Source: Alphaproteobacteria bacterium
GTDB lineage: Bacteria; Pseudomonadota; Alphaproteobacteria; Rhodobacterales; Rhodobacteraceae
Reading direction: 5' to 3'
Length of the DNA: 64,000 nucleotides
Assembly (NCBI GenBank): GCA_024280735.1
Contig: JAJRPO010000017.1
Location: 1-64,000, forward strand
The stretch's first letter is position 1. Each line of letters begins with the position of its first letter. This document shows positions 8,255 to 16,764 of this stretch, piece after piece. The notes beneath the pieces are model-generated. The model had not been told where the DNA came from and searched no databases. It saw only the letters and a list, made by a program, of their open reading frames with translations. A program made the translations under genes and the position numbers.

Positions 8255-9010
8255 CTACCTTACCGCCTCTATCGGCCCCTCGGCGCGCGCGTTGATGAAC
8301 TGGTCCAGATAAGGATCACCGCTATCGTCCAGATCCGCGATTGGTCCGGTCCATTGCACTACGCCCTCGTGGATCATCGCCACTTTGTCGGCAATGGCCC
8401 GCACGCTGGACATATCGTGGGTGATGGTCATGGCGGTGGCCCCCATTTCAACCACGATTTCGCGGACTAATTCGTTGATAACGCCAGACATTATCGGGTC
8501 TAGGCCCGTGGTTGGTTCATCAAAAAAGATAATCCTAGGCTCGGCTGCAATGGCGCGGGCCAGCCCGACGCGTTTTTGCATGCCGCCGGACAGTTCTGCC
8601 GGAAACTGATCGGCAACCTCGGGTTTCAGGCCCACACGGCGCAGTTTTTCGATGGCCAGATCGCGGGCGTCAGGTTTGGACAGCTTGCCTTTGCCGCGCA
8701 GCAAGCGAAAGGCCACGTTCTGCCAGACGGGCAGGGAATCGAACAAGGCCCCGCCCTGAAACAGCATGCCGAATTGCGCCAGAAACGCGTCTCGATCACC
8801 TGTTAGCGCCGATTTTCCATCAACCAGAATCTCGCCCGCGTCCGGTTTTATCAACCCCAAAACGCATTTCAGCGCCACGGATTTCCCGGTGCCGGAACCA
8901 CCAATAATCACCATGCTCTCTCCCTTGGGGATCACCAGATCAACGCCGCGCAAAACATGGTTACTGCCAAAGGATTTCTTCAATCCCGTCATCTCTATCA
9001 TTGCGGTCAT
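8255..9010 (-). CDS. mlaF: ABC transporter ATPase, MlaF type
   Basis: A 251-residue ATP-binding subunit. It has Walker A GGSGTGKSVALKC, signature LSGGMQKRVGLARAIA, Walker B IIFFDEPTTGLDP and the MlaF/Ttg2A-style H-loop region TITHDMSSV. With the MlaE permease it would power lipid (phospholipid) transport between the inner and outer membrane; the family is linked to keeping outer-membrane asymmetry. Its start overlaps the stop of mlaE by four bases. The MlaD, MlaC and MlaB partners are not in the window. Confidence 0.85.
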   Translation of the reverse strand: MTAMIEMTGLKKSFGSNHVLRGVDLVIPKGESMVIIGGSGTGKSVALKCVLGLIKPDAGEILVDGKSALTGDRDAFLAQFGMLFQGGALFDSLPVWQNVAFRLLRGKGKLSKPDARDLAIEKLRRVGLKPEVADQFPAELSGGMQKRVGLARAIAAEPRIIFFDEPTTGLDPIMSGVINELVREIVVEMGATAMTITHDMSSVRAIADKVAMIHEGVVQWTGPIADLDDSGDPYLDQFINARAEGPIEAVR

Positions 9011-9801
9011 GATGTGAAAAACACCTCGGTCAGGATATAGTTGGCAGCAAGGATCAGCACCGAGGCGGAGACCACGGCGTTGGTGGTGGCGCGCCCGACA
9101 CCCTGCGCGCCGCGCCCCGAATGATAGCCGTGATAACAGCCAAGCAGCGCCACGATGAAGCCAAAGGCAGCCGCCTTGACCAGGCCGGAAAACACGTCGC
9201 CGAATTCTAGAAAATCAACCGTGTTGTTGATGTAGGTGGCAGAATTGAAGTTCAACCGGTTGGTGCCAACCAGAAATCCGCCCATGATTCCAATGATGTC
9301 GCCGATAAAGGCCAGAATTGGCATGGTCAAAGTGGCGGCGAGAATACGCGGCACCACGAGGTATTTCATCGGGTTGGTTGACAGGGTTGTCAGCGCGTCG
9401 ATCTGTTCTGTCACCCGCATGGTGCCCAGCTCGGCGGCGATGGATGACGAGACCCGCCCAGCCACCATCAGCCCGCCCAGCACCGGCCCCAATTCGCGCA
9501 CCATGGCGATGGCGACGACGGAGGGGACCACGGCCTCGGCGCTGAAACGGGCACCGCCGGAATAAATTTGTAGCGCGAGCGCGCCGCCGGTGAACAGGGC
9601 TGTCAGGCCAACGACCGGCAGGCTGTAAAATCCGATTTGCAACACTTGGGCGGCGAACTCGCGGCCATAAAACGGTGGGCGTATCAGGTGGGAAATCGCC
9701 AACGCGCCAAACATCACCACCCGCCCGATGGAGGCGAATAACGCCATGGTCGAGCGCCCGATTGAAGCGAGGAAATTGTCTATCCAGTGGAGGAGTATCA
9801 T
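9007..9801 (-). CDS. mlaE: ABC transporter permease, MlaE type
   Basis: A 264-residue inner-membrane permease of the MlaE (DUF140) family. Hydrophobic helices cover most of the chain, and conserved stretches include RELGPVLGGLMVAGRVSSSIAAELGTM and the ALTTLSTNPMKYLVVPR loop, which contacts the ATPase. With the overlapping mlaF it forms a lipid transporter core. The gene begins 18 bases after alr on the same strand, so alr, mlaE and mlaF probably form one transcript. Confidence 0.88.
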   Translation of the reverse strand: MILLHWIDNFLASIGRSTMALFASIGRVVMFGALAISHLIRPPFYGREFAAQVLQIGFYSLPVVGLTALFTGGALALQIYSGGARFSAEAVVPSVVAIAMVRELGPVLGGLMVAGRVSSSIAAELGTMRVTEQIDALTTLSTNPMKYLVVPRILAATLTMPILAFIGDIIGIMGGFLVGTNRLNFNSATYINNTVDFLEFGDVFSGLVKAAAFGFIVALLGCYHGYHSGRGAQGVGRATTNAVVSASVLILAANYILTEVFFTS

Positions 9802-9819
9802 AGGCTGCCTATTGTTTTA

Positions 9820-10866
9820 TTAATTGCCCTTGTAGACACGTTTGTAGCGCCCGCCAAGGGAGGTCAGAATTTCATAGCCGATGGTGCCGGCGGCGGTGGC
9901 CAAATCCTCGACCGTTTGGGTTTGGTTCAGGATTTCAAGGTGGGTCGGGGTGTGCCCAAGGTCGGTAATATCGACGGTAATCAGGTCCATCGAAATGCGC
10001 CCGACGATGGGGCAGGGGGTGTTTTGGGCCCAGAGCATCACCTTGCCGGACCCCATAGCACGGATCAGACCATCGGCGTATCCGGCGGCGATAGTCGCGA
10101 TGCGGCTGGGGCGTTTTGCAATCCATGTGGCGCTGTAGCCCACGCTTTCGCCCACGGCCACATCGCGGATTTGCAGCACCGGAATTTGCAGGTTGGCGAC
10201 GGGTTTGGCGTTTGTGTAAGGCAAGCCGCCATACAGGCCGATGCCGATGCGGGTCAGGTCGAAATGATACTCTGGCCCTATTAATGTGCCTCCCGTGGCG
10301 GAAAAGGACCGCCGCAATCCCAGACCGTCGGTCATATCTTTGAAACAGCGCAGTTGTTTTGCGTTTTGCGGGTGGTTTGGGTCGTCCGCACAGGCGAGGT
10401 GGGATAGGGTCAAATACGGATTGCGTGCCAAAATGGCGTCTTTCAGGGTCGCGAATTCTGCCGGTTCCAACCCCATGCGGTTCATGCCGGTGTCCAGTTG
10501 CACTGCAAACGGCAGAGTTGGGTCGGCGGTTAGGAAGTCCCTAACATGTTCAGGGGTGCTTAGGACGGGAATTAAATCGTGTTGCGTGATTGCCTCCGCT
10601 GTCTCGCTGGAATAGCCGGAAAAGCTGTATATATCCGGGGCTGGCCCAACGGCGTGGCGCACGGCTACGGCCTCTTGGGAGAGGGCGGTGAAAAAGCTGG
10701 TGACGCCGGCGCGGGCCAATTTTGGGCAAACCCCTGCGACGCCCAGACCGTAGGCATCCGCCTTGACCACCGCCGCGGTTTCGACATTTGTGCCGGATTT
10801 AGCATCCATGGCACGCCAGTTATCTGTCAGGGCGTCCAGATCAATTGTTAGCGTTGTTGCGGGCAT
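9820..10866 (-). CDS. alr: Alanine racemase
   Basis: A 348-residue PLP enzyme that interconverts L- and D-alanine for peptidoglycan. The PLP-binding Lys35 lies in AAVVKADAYGLG, and the C-terminal beta domain contains GYSATW, AAGYADGL and VGRISMDLITVD as in the family. The length is normal. It lies directly upstream of mlaE on the same strand; this grouping of a cell-wall gene with an envelope lipid transporter fits a shared envelope role. The start is the family-typical MPATTLTIDLDAL. Confidence 0.92.
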   Translation of the reverse strand: MPATTLTIDLDALTDNWRAMDAKSGTNVETAAVVKADAYGLGVAGVCPKLARAGVTSFFTALSQEAVAVRHAVGPAPDIYSFSGYSSETAEAITQHDLIPVLSTPEHVRDFLTADPTLPFAVQLDTGMNRMGLEPAEFATLKDAILARNPYLTLSHLACADDPNHPQNAKQLRCFKDMTDGLGLRRSFSATGGTLIGPEYHFDLTRIGIGLYGGLPYTNAKPVANLQIPVLQIRDVAVGESVGYSATWIAKRPSRIATIAAGYADGLIRAMGSGKVMLWAQNTPCPIVGRISMDLITVDITDLGHTPTHLEILNQTQTVEDLATAAGTIGYEILTSLGGRYKRVYKGN

Positions 10867-10920
10867 ATAGGAGACTCCATTTATCCCTACGGGCCACAGA
10901 GACGCCGCATCGTCAAGCGT

Positions 10921-11871
10921 TTATTGCTTTTTGTGCTGGTTGTAACCGGCCTGTAATTCACCCCGCAGGAAGTCACCAAAATTGATTGGCAGGAATTTGG
11001 GCGCACCCGTGCCGGGCAGCGGGGCGATATTCGCACTGACGTGAGGGTCAAAAAAGAACGGGCAGGAATAGCGTTCGCGCCCGGTTCGATTGATGACACG
11101 GTGTGGTGTGGACAGCAATTTGCCGTTGGACAGGCGGTGCAGCATATCCCCGACATTGACGATGAAACTGTCAGGAATGATTGGCGCATCCACCCAGTTT
11201 CCGGCAGGGGTTTGCACCTGCAATCCGCCGACATCATCCTGGGCCAGCAAAGTCAGGCAACCAAAGTCGCAATGGGGGGCGGAACCGAATAGGTCGCTGG
11301 CGGCCTGCTGAGGAACTGGCGGGTAGTGCAGCAACCGCAGCCAGGTTGTCGGGGTTTCAAAGATCATCATAGCCGGTTCGGGATCTACGCCGACAGAGTG
11401 CAACGCGACCCGCATGAGCCGCTTGCCAAGGTCCGTCATCGCGGCATTATACGCCTCCAAAGCTGCGCGGAAATTGGCGAGTTCCGGCCATTGGTTGGGG
11501 CCGGAAAGGAATATTTCGGGGTCGGCGATGGCATCTTCGCGCATCATCATGAAACTGGCGGATTGGTTGGGTTTTTTGATATTGGCCAGCTTGGAATTGA
11601 CGTCAGTCGAGGTGTTGATCGGGATGTAGCCCCGATGCAGGGGATTCAGTTCTACGGCCATTTTGTCAGCCAGTGGCAGGGCGTGAAAACGGGCCGAGGC
11701 GTCAAAAACAGCGCGGCGCAGGGCCGAGTCTATGCCGTGGTTGATGATATAGCCAAAGCCAACTTCGCCGTATGCTTTGGCAAACTCTGCGGTAAGGCTG
11801 GAGAGGGCTTTGGGATCATCCGCATATAAAGCGGAGACGTCCAGGACGGGTATTTTGGTGAATTCAGACAT
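10921..11871 (-). CDS. Fe(II)/2-oxoglutarate-type oxygenase, isopenicillin N synthase family
   Basis: A 316-residue non-haem iron oxygenase. The N-terminal DIOX_N region includes IPVLDVSALYAD and GFGYIINHGI. The C-terminal jelly roll has the metal ligands HxD (APHCDFGCLTLL) and a distal His (TPHRVIN), with RERYSCPFFFDPH downstream. Bacterial members act on varied small molecules, and the substrate cannot be told. I chose the ATG at 11871 (MSEFTKIPVLD); an in-frame start eight codons earlier is not conserved-looking. It lies between dnaB and alr on the same strand. Confidence 0.85.
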   Translation of the reverse strand: MSEFTKIPVLDVSALYADDPKALSSLTAEFAKAYGEVGFGYIINHGIDSALRRAVFDASARFHALPLADKMAVELNPLHRGYIPINTSTDVNSKLANIKKPNQSASFMMMREDAIADPEIFLSGPNQWPELANFRAALEAYNAAMTDLGKRLMRVALHSVGVDPEPAMMIFETPTTWLRLLHYPPVPQQAASDLFGSAPHCDFGCLTLLAQDDVGGLQVQTPAGNWVDAPIIPDSFIVNVGDMLHRLSNGKLLSTPHRVINRTGRERYSCPFFFDPHVSANIAPLPGTGAPKFLPINFGDFLRGELQAGYNQHKKQ

Positions 11872-11955
11872 GGTTAACTCGCGCGCGTATCCCAACGCTG
11901 GTGCAGCAAAAGAGAGTTAGAGCGTTTCAACGACAAGTCGAAATGCTTTAATGCG

Positions 11956-11990
11956 CTCCGCGCGGGGATATTTAAAAGAACAAAGAAAAG
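11956..11990. repeat. Dispersed Rhodobacterales intergenic repeat, copy 1
   Basis: The segment GCGGGGATATTTAAAAGAAC followed by AAAGAAAAG matches copies at 48231-48264 and, inverted, 63624-63650. A looser copy lies at 31790-31834. It lies between the oxygenase gene and dnaB. Confidence 0.55.
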
Positions 11991-12014
11991 TGTAGGGCAG
12001 CAGCACGCGAATTG

Positions 12015-12089
12015 CTAGCCTTCAAAGCGTTTGCGGCGGTGTGCGTCGTGGCGTTCCAGCACAACTGGGTTTTGATCTTTGAGTGTCAT
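12015..12089 (-). CDS. Possible 24-residue small protein
   Basis: The minus strand encodes MTLKDQNPVVLERHDAHRRK plus RFEG before a TAG, between dnaB and the oxygenase gene. It is rich in His and Arg. The ribosome-binding site is poor, so this may be chance. It is listed because the gap is otherwise empty and the reading frame is compact and polar. Confidence 0.25.
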   Translation of the reverse strand: MTLKDQNPVVLERHDAHRRKRFEG

Positions 12090-12132
12090 GCCTAAAGGTT
12101 AGGGGCGGCGGTGCTATTTGGCAAGGGGGTGC

Positions 12133-13623
12133 TTAAAATTCTTGCTCGTTGTTTTGCCATTTGCGTGCCAGATCGCTGAACTTGGTGAACTGACCTTCAA
12201 ATGCCAGATCAATCGATCCAATCGGGCCGTGGCGCTGTTTGCCAATAATAACCTCGGCTTTGCCACGCAATTCCTCCATTTCTGCCTGCCAAGCCATCAT
12301 TTTATCGGCCTCGTGTTCGGCCGGTTGTTCGCGTTCTTTGTAATATTCGGCGCGGTACACAAACATCACCACATCGGCGTCTTGCTCGATCGAGCCGGAT
12401 TCGCGCAGGTCAGAGAGTTGCGGGCGTTTATCGTCCCGGTTTTCAACTTGCCGTGACAATTGGGACAGGGCGATCACCGGTATTTCCAGCTCCTTGGCGA
12501 TGGCCTTCAGGCCTTGGGTGATTTCGGAAACCTCGTTTACGCGGCTGTCTTTGGCAGTGGCGGGGCGCACCAGTTGCAAATAGTCCACAACAATCAGGTC
12601 CAGGCCGTTGGTTCGTTTCAGCCGCCGGGCCCGTGCGGCAAGCTGGCTGATGGGGAGGGCCGCCGTATCATCAATATAAAGCGGGCAATTTTCCAGCTCT
12701 TTAGCGGCTTCGACAAATTTGCGGAACTCTTCCTCGTTCATGTCACCATTACGGATTTGATGCGAGGACACTTGGCAGGCCTCTGACAATATCCGTGCGG
12801 CCAGTTGTTCGGCGGACATTTCGAGCGAGTAAAACCCAACGACGCCGCCGTTTACTGTTCCCTCTGACCCGTCAGGGCGGGTGCCTTTTTTGTAGGTTTT
12901 GGCAATATTATAGGCGATATTAGTGGCCAGCGCTGTTTTCCCCATTGAGGGGCGACCTGCCAGAATCAACAAATCCGACGGGTGCAAACCGCCGAGGATT
13001 TTATCCATATCCGTGAGGCCGGTCGAAATTCCGGCCAAGCCACCGTCGCGCTGATAGGCAGCGTTGGCCACGTTTACCGCATCTGTTACGGCCTTGAGAA
13101 AGCTTTGAAAACCGCTGTCAGAATTGCCCTGTTCGCCCAATTGATAGAGCCGCTGTTCTGCCGCAACAATCTGTTCCGCCGGTTCGTCGTCGACTTCCAT
13201 CGTGGTGGCTTTGGCGCTTATTTCCTCGCCGATGGCAATCAAATCACGCCGGATCGCCAGATCATAGATCATCTGTGCATAATCACGCGCTGCAAATACC
13301 GAGGCAGAGGCCCCCGCCAGCCGGATCAGATAGGCCGGACCGCCAAGTTCCGCCAGCCCGGGGTCATCCTCAAGAAACGCCTTGATCGTCACCGGCGAAG
13401 CAAGCGCGTTTTTCTGGATGCGACGGGCGATTACCTCAAAAATTCGGCCATGCACGGGATCGAAAAAATGCACTTCGGTGATGATGTTGGCGATGCGATC
13501 AAAAACGTCGTTATTGACCAGCAATGCGCCCAGCAATGCTTGCTCGGCCTCAATCGAATGGGGCAGGCCAACGGCCTGTGCATTGTCTTGTGATTCCGGT
13601 GGAATGGGGGCCATACCGTTCAT
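12133..13623 (-). CDS. dnaB: Replicative DNA helicase
   Basis: A 496-residue hexameric helicase that unwinds DNA at the replication fork. The N-terminal domain (about residues 15-120) begins with LPHSIEAEQALLGALLVNNDVFD. The RecA-like domain has Walker A GRPSMGKTALATNIA, Walker B LDLIVVDYLQLV and ALSQLSRQVENR. The length and order are typical, with no intein. The start used is the ATG at 13623 (MNGMAPIPPE). Its upstream region carries DnaA-box-like sequences, which may tie its transcription to DnaA. Confidence 0.95.
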   Translation of the reverse strand: MNGMAPIPPESQDNAQAVGLPHSIEAEQALLGALLVNNDVFDRIANIITEVHFFDPVHGRIFEVIARRIQKNALASPVTIKAFLEDDPGLAELGGPAYLIRLAGASASVFAARDYAQMIYDLAIRRDLIAIGEEISAKATTMEVDDEPAEQIVAAEQRLYQLGEQGNSDSGFQSFLKAVTDAVNVANAAYQRDGGLAGISTGLTDMDKILGGLHPSDLLILAGRPSMGKTALATNIAYNIAKTYKKGTRPDGSEGTVNGGVVGFYSLEMSAEQLAARILSEACQVSSHQIRNGDMNEEEFRKFVEAAKELENCPLYIDDTAALPISQLAARARRLKRTNGLDLIVVDYLQLVRPATAKDSRVNEVSEITQGLKAIAKELEIPVIALSQLSRQVENRDDKRPQLSDLRESGSIEQDADVVMFVYRAEYYKEREQPAEHEADKMMAWQAEMEELRGKAEVIIGKQRHGPIGSIDLAFEGQFTKFSDLARKWQNNEQEF

Positions 13624-13744
13624 GTGATCTATCCCTGCTCATGGTATTGTCTTGCTCGACGTTCCGCCAAAATCCGCAATACGCTTATCTTTTGTTGAGG
13701 GACACTATGGTTTAGAATGCGGGAATATTCAATCTGGAAAACTT

Positions 13745-13872
13745 TGGGGATAAGCTGTGGATAGGCTTGTATTTTTCATACTCTCAGGCGGGGTTATCCG
13801 GTGTTCTTGTTATGGTTGAAAAAAGTATTTGTCCGGTTAAGCAAAAAAACACCTACTAAATGCTGTGGATAA
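13745..13872. promoter_or_regulatory. DnaA-box-like cluster upstream of dnaB
   Basis: In the 330-base gap upstream of dnaB, TGTGGATAA at 13864-13872 matches the DnaA box exactly. TGGGGATAA at 13745-13753 and TGTGGATAG at 13756-13764 each differ by one base. TTATCCGGT at 13794 is a weak inverted match. The surrounding DNA is A+T-rich. This could be a DnaA-controlled dnaB promoter region; nothing else points to the chromosomal origin here. The rest of the gap up to about 13950 shows no gene. Confidence 0.45.
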
Positions 13873-13952
13873 CTTTTGCTTTTCTACCATTCGTGCTAAA
13901 TTAACCAAGTAAGAAGCGAATCGGATGTACTGACCAGCTTCACCGGATCCTC

Positions 13953-14121
13953 GTCTCGATGTTCTTAGGAACCTCGTTTTCTGGGGGGCAACGGGCAGCA
14001 CTTACAGGCGACTGAGCGGCGCGTTTCTGACAACTGCCTCATAGCTATTCTTCCCTCCAAGGTCGATGGCTGTAACATCAGGTATACTTTGCCCGGCTGC
14101 CAAGTGTGGCCGGGTTTTTTT
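13953..14121 (+). ncRNA. Structured small RNA, 6S-like candidate
   Basis: There is no protein gene here, yet a plus-strand intrinsic terminator ends the interval while both neighbouring genes are on the minus strand, so a plus-strand RNA is implied. The sequence can fold as a long rod. GATGTT (13958-13963) pairs with AACATC (14074-14079). A large internal bubble of about 15-20 bases on each side follows, then GGGGGG pairs with CCCTCC and GGCAG with CTGCC. A closing stem, central bubble and long arm is the architecture of 6S RNA, and the GATGTTC near the 5' end is reminiscent of that family. The identity is inferred from shape and size; the 5' end is not defined. Confidence 0.45.
14092..14121 (+). 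terminator. Intrinsic terminator of the small RNA
   Basis: CCCGGC (14092-14097) pairs with GCCGGG (14109-14114) and is followed by seven T residues. The T-run is on the plus strand only, so it does not serve the minus-strand regulator that ends at 14120. Confidence 0.8.
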
Positions 14122-14743
14122 ATGGTTTCAGCAGGGCGCGGAACATATGATCCAGATGGGCCTGAGCCGTTTGGAAGCAATCCCCTTCGCAACTCCCCAG
14201 GACTGCACGCACCTGCACATCGAAATCCGCGTAATGTTGGGTGGTTGACCAGATTGAAAACAACAAATGATGCGGGTCAATTGCCGAGATCTTCCCCGCA
14301 TCAACCCAGTTTTGGATTAAGGCCGCCTTTTCATCTGTCAGGGCTTTGAGCGGCCCCTGCAACTCATTCAATAACCGGGGCGCGCCTTGCAATATCTCAT
14401 TGGCAAACAACCGGCTTTCGCGGGGGAAGTCGCGGGCCATTTCAAGTTTACGATGCACATAGGCGCAAATCTCGTCAATCGGGGTGGAACTGTCCGACAA
14501 GCTTTGCAGCGGTTCCAGCCATGTGTCCAGCAATCGCCCCAGCAACACTGCGTGGATTGCCTCTTTGCCGTCAAAATAATACAGAATATTAGGCTTGGAG
14601 AGACCCGATTGCGTGGCGATCTGATCAATTGTGGAGCCGCGAAACCCATAAGAGGCAAAAACCTCAAGTGCGGCCTCCAATATCTGTTCGGTCTTTTCTC
14701 GCTGAATACGGGTCTGCCCTTTGGTTGCTGCCGCGCGTGCCAT
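14120..14743 (-). CDS. TetR-family regulator, RutR type (copy 2)
   Basis: A 207-residue TetR regulator. The N-terminal helix-turn-helix covers about residues 17-63 (ILEAALEVFASYGFRGSTIDQIATQSGLSKPNILYYF in parts), and the C-terminal ligand domain matches the RutR/YcdC type, ending with WSTTQHYADFDVQV. RutR senses uracil or thymine and controls pyrimidine use. It is a clear paralogue of the next gene, sharing the motifs LSKPN/GRPKAN, YYF and TTQHYADF. The pair lies upstream of the hydantoinase operon. Which one binds the operators at 15431-15477 cannot be told. Confidence 0.8.
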   Translation of the reverse strand: MARAAATKGQTRIQREKTEQILEAALEVFASYGFRGSTIDQIATQSGLSKPNILYYFDGKEAIHAVLLGRLLDTWLEPLQSLSDSSTPIDEICAYVHRKLEMARDFPRESRLFANEILQGAPRLLNELQGPLKALTDEKAALIQNWVDAGKISAIDPHHLLFSIWSTTQHYADFDVQVRAVLGSCEGDCFQTAQAHLDHMFRALLKP

Positions 14744-14773
14744 AAATGCCCCTTTTTGCCTATTATCCCTTAT

Positions 14774-15409
14774 TTAGGGCTGAACGCCAATGCCTTTCAA
14801 GACGATCATCTTAATAGACTGTTTCGCCTCTTCCCACTCTGTATTATTCAACGGTTTCCCACCGTTCAGCGTTTCTACCTGATGGCCAAAATCCGCATAA
14901 TGTTGGGTTGTGGCCCATAACATATAGAGTAGATGGCGCGGGCTGATCGGGTCCATCAAGCCTTGATCGATCCAGTTTTGGATGACCTCGGCGCGGTCTT
15001 TGGTCCATTCCACCAGCTTGATTTCCAGATAATCCTGAATGATCGGCGCGCCGTGCATCACCTCGGAGGCCCAAACTTTGGACCCATGCGGGTAGTTGCG
15101 ACTGATCTCCATTTTGGCATCTATATAGGCCCCGATCCCCTCGGAGGGGCCTTTCGCCCCGTCAAAAGCATCGGCTGCTTGCAGCCAGATCTCGAAAATC
15201 TGGTCAACGACTCGGCGGTATAGCTGCTCTTTGGTCTGGAAATAGTAATGTACATTGGCCTTGGGGCGCCCCGCAACATCGGCAATCAATTGCATGGTAG
15301 CACCGCCATACCCCGCCTCGGCAAAAACTTTTTCTGCCGCTTTTAAGATGATACGCTCGTTTTCAGCCCGCTTGGTCTTGGCGCGAAGGGGGATTTGTTC
15401 CACGTTCAT
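14774..15409 (-). CDS. rutR: TetR-family regulator, RutR type (copy 1)
   Basis: A 211-residue TetR regulator with its helix-turn-helix at about residues 19-65 (MQLIADVAGRPKANVHYYF) and a RutR-like C-terminal domain (LYMLWATTQHYADFGHQVE). It is divergent from the dihydropyrimidine-type operon and starts 22 bases from two TTGACC-N4-GGTCAG operators, the arrangement of an autoregulated repressor responding to pyrimidines. I use the ATG at 15409; a TTG just before it also reads in frame. The name is given by family and context, not proven. Confidence 0.75.
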   Translation of the reverse strand: MNVEQIPLRAKTKRAENERIILKAAEKVFAEAGYGGATMQLIADVAGRPKANVHYYFQTKEQLYRRVVDQIFEIWLQAADAFDGAKGPSEGIGAYIDAKMEISRNYPHGSKVWASEVMHGAPIIQDYLEIKLVEWTKDRAEVIQNWIDQGLMDPISPRHLLYMLWATTQHYADFGHQVETLNGGKPLNNTEWEEAKQSIKMIVLKGIGVQP

Positions 15410-15430
15410 CAAATCTCTTTCAGAAAGTTC

Positions 15431-15477
15431 TTGACCGATTGGTCAGGTTGCTTGCATAGTTTTGACCATATGGTCAG
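15431..15477. promoter_or_regulatory. Two RutR-type operators
   Basis: TTGACCGATTGGTCAG (15431-15446) and TTGACCATATGGTCAG (15462-15477) match the known RutR operator TTGACCANNTGGTCAA. Their centres are 31 bases apart, close to three helical turns, so two dimers would sit on one DNA face. They lie between the divergent regulator and the catabolic operon. Confidence 0.8.
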
Positions 15478-15513
15478 GAAACCCCTGAGGCAAGAGAAAT
15501 ACCGGAGGACAAC

Positions 15514-16764
15514 ATGGCAGCACCCGCAAGCAACCTGAGGATCAACGGAGACCGTCTGTGGGACTCGCTGATGGAAATGGCGCAAATTGGGCCAGGTGTG
15601 GCAGGCGGGAACAATCGCCAAACCCTGACGGACGAAGACGGCGAGGGCCGCCATCTGTTTCAAAAATGGTGCGAGGCGGCTGGCTGCACCATGGGCCTTG
15701 ATCAAATGGGCAATATGTTTGCGCGCTTTGAGGGCACCGATCCCGATGCGCTGCCGGTTTATGTGGGGTCACACCTGGATACCCAGCCGACGGGCGGAAA
15801 ATATGATGGAGTGCTGGGGGTTTTGGGCGGCTTGGAAATCATCCGCTCGCTGAATGATCTGGGCATTAAAACCCGCCATCCGATTGTGGTGACCAACTGG
15901 ACAAATGAGGAAGGCACCCGTTACGCCCCCGCGATGCTGGCCTCTGGCGTGTTTGCGGGCGTACATACGCAGGAATGGGCTTACGGTATTGAAGACGCCG
16001 AAGGGTTGAAATTTGGCGACGAGCTGGCGCGAATTGGCTGGCGTGGGGACGAGGAAGTGGGCGCACGCAAAATGCATGCCTTCTTTGAATTGCATATTGA
16101 GCAGGGGCCAATTCTGGAAGCTGAGGGCAAAGAAATTGGCGTAGTGACCCACGGGCAAGGGCTGTCGTGGACGCAAGTAACGGTGACTGGCAAGGACTCG
16201 CACACGGGTTCTACCCCGATGCCAATGCGCAAAAATGCAGGGCTGGGCATGGCCAAGATGTTGCAGCTGGTGGATGATATCGCATGGTCGCACAAACCCG
16301 ACGCGGTGGGGGCTGCGGGGCATATCGACGTGTTCCCCAATTCGCGCAATGTGATCCCCGGCAAGGTGGTGTTCACAGTTGATTTCCGCTCGCCGATCCT
16401 CGCGACTATGGAGGATATGGAACAACAGTTTGACAAAGGCGCCCGTGAAATTGCCGCCGAAATGGGGCTGGGAATTGAGCTGGAAAAGGTCGGCGGTTTT
16501 GATCCTGTGACCTTTGATGAGGATTGTGTTTCCGCCGTGCGCAATGCGGCGGAACGGTTGGGATATTCCCACCGCAACCTGATTTCCGGTGCAGGGCATG
16601 ATGCCTGCTGGATCAACAAGTTAGCACCCACTGCTATGGTGATGTGTCCTTGTGTGGACGGGTTGTCCCATAATGAGGCCGAGGATATTTCCAAAGAATG
16701 GGCCACGGCTGGGGCGGATGTGCTGTTGCATGCGGTTGTGGAAACGGCGGGGATTGTGGAGTGA
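15514..16764 (+). CDS. Zn-dependent amidohydrolase (N-carbamoyl-beta-alanine type)
   Basis: A 416-residue M20-family amidohydrolase of the allantoate amidohydrolase/beta-ureidopropionase/L-carbamoylase group. Zinc-site motifs are GSHLDTQPTGGKYDG, NEEGTRY, HIEQGPILE and SGAGHDAC. With the dihydropyrimidinase gene downstream it would remove the carbamoyl group from N-carbamoyl-beta-alanine, giving beta-alanine, CO2 and ammonia (the PydC/HyuC step). The exact substrate is inferred from context. The ATG at 15514 has CGGAGGA upstream. It is the first gene behind the paired RutR operators. Confidence 0.88.
   Translation: MAAPASNLRINGDRLWDSLMEMAQIGPGVAGGNNRQTLTDEDGEGRHLFQKWCEAAGCTMGLDQMGNMFARFEGTDPDALPVYVGSHLDTQPTGGKYDGVLGVLGGLEIIRSLNDLGIKTRHPIVVTNWTNEEGTRYAPAMLASGVFAGVHTQEWAYGIEDAEGLKFGDELARIGWRGDEEVGARKMHAFFELHIEQGPILEAEGKEIGVVTHGQGLSWTQVTVTGKDSHTGSTPMPMRKNAGLGMAKMLQLVDDIAWSHKPDAVGAAGHIDVFPNSRNVIPGKVVFTVDFRSPILATMEDMEQQFDKGAREIAAEMGLGIELEKVGGFDPVTFDEDCVSAVRNAAERLGYSHRNLISGAGHDACWINKLAPTAMVMCPCVDGLSHNEAEDISKEWATAGADVLLHAVVETAGIVE

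Noticed and set aside
13624-13900. Chromosomal origin of replication
   Set aside because: DnaA-like boxes are present, but there is no dnaA, hemE or parA/B context and no clear unwinding repeats.
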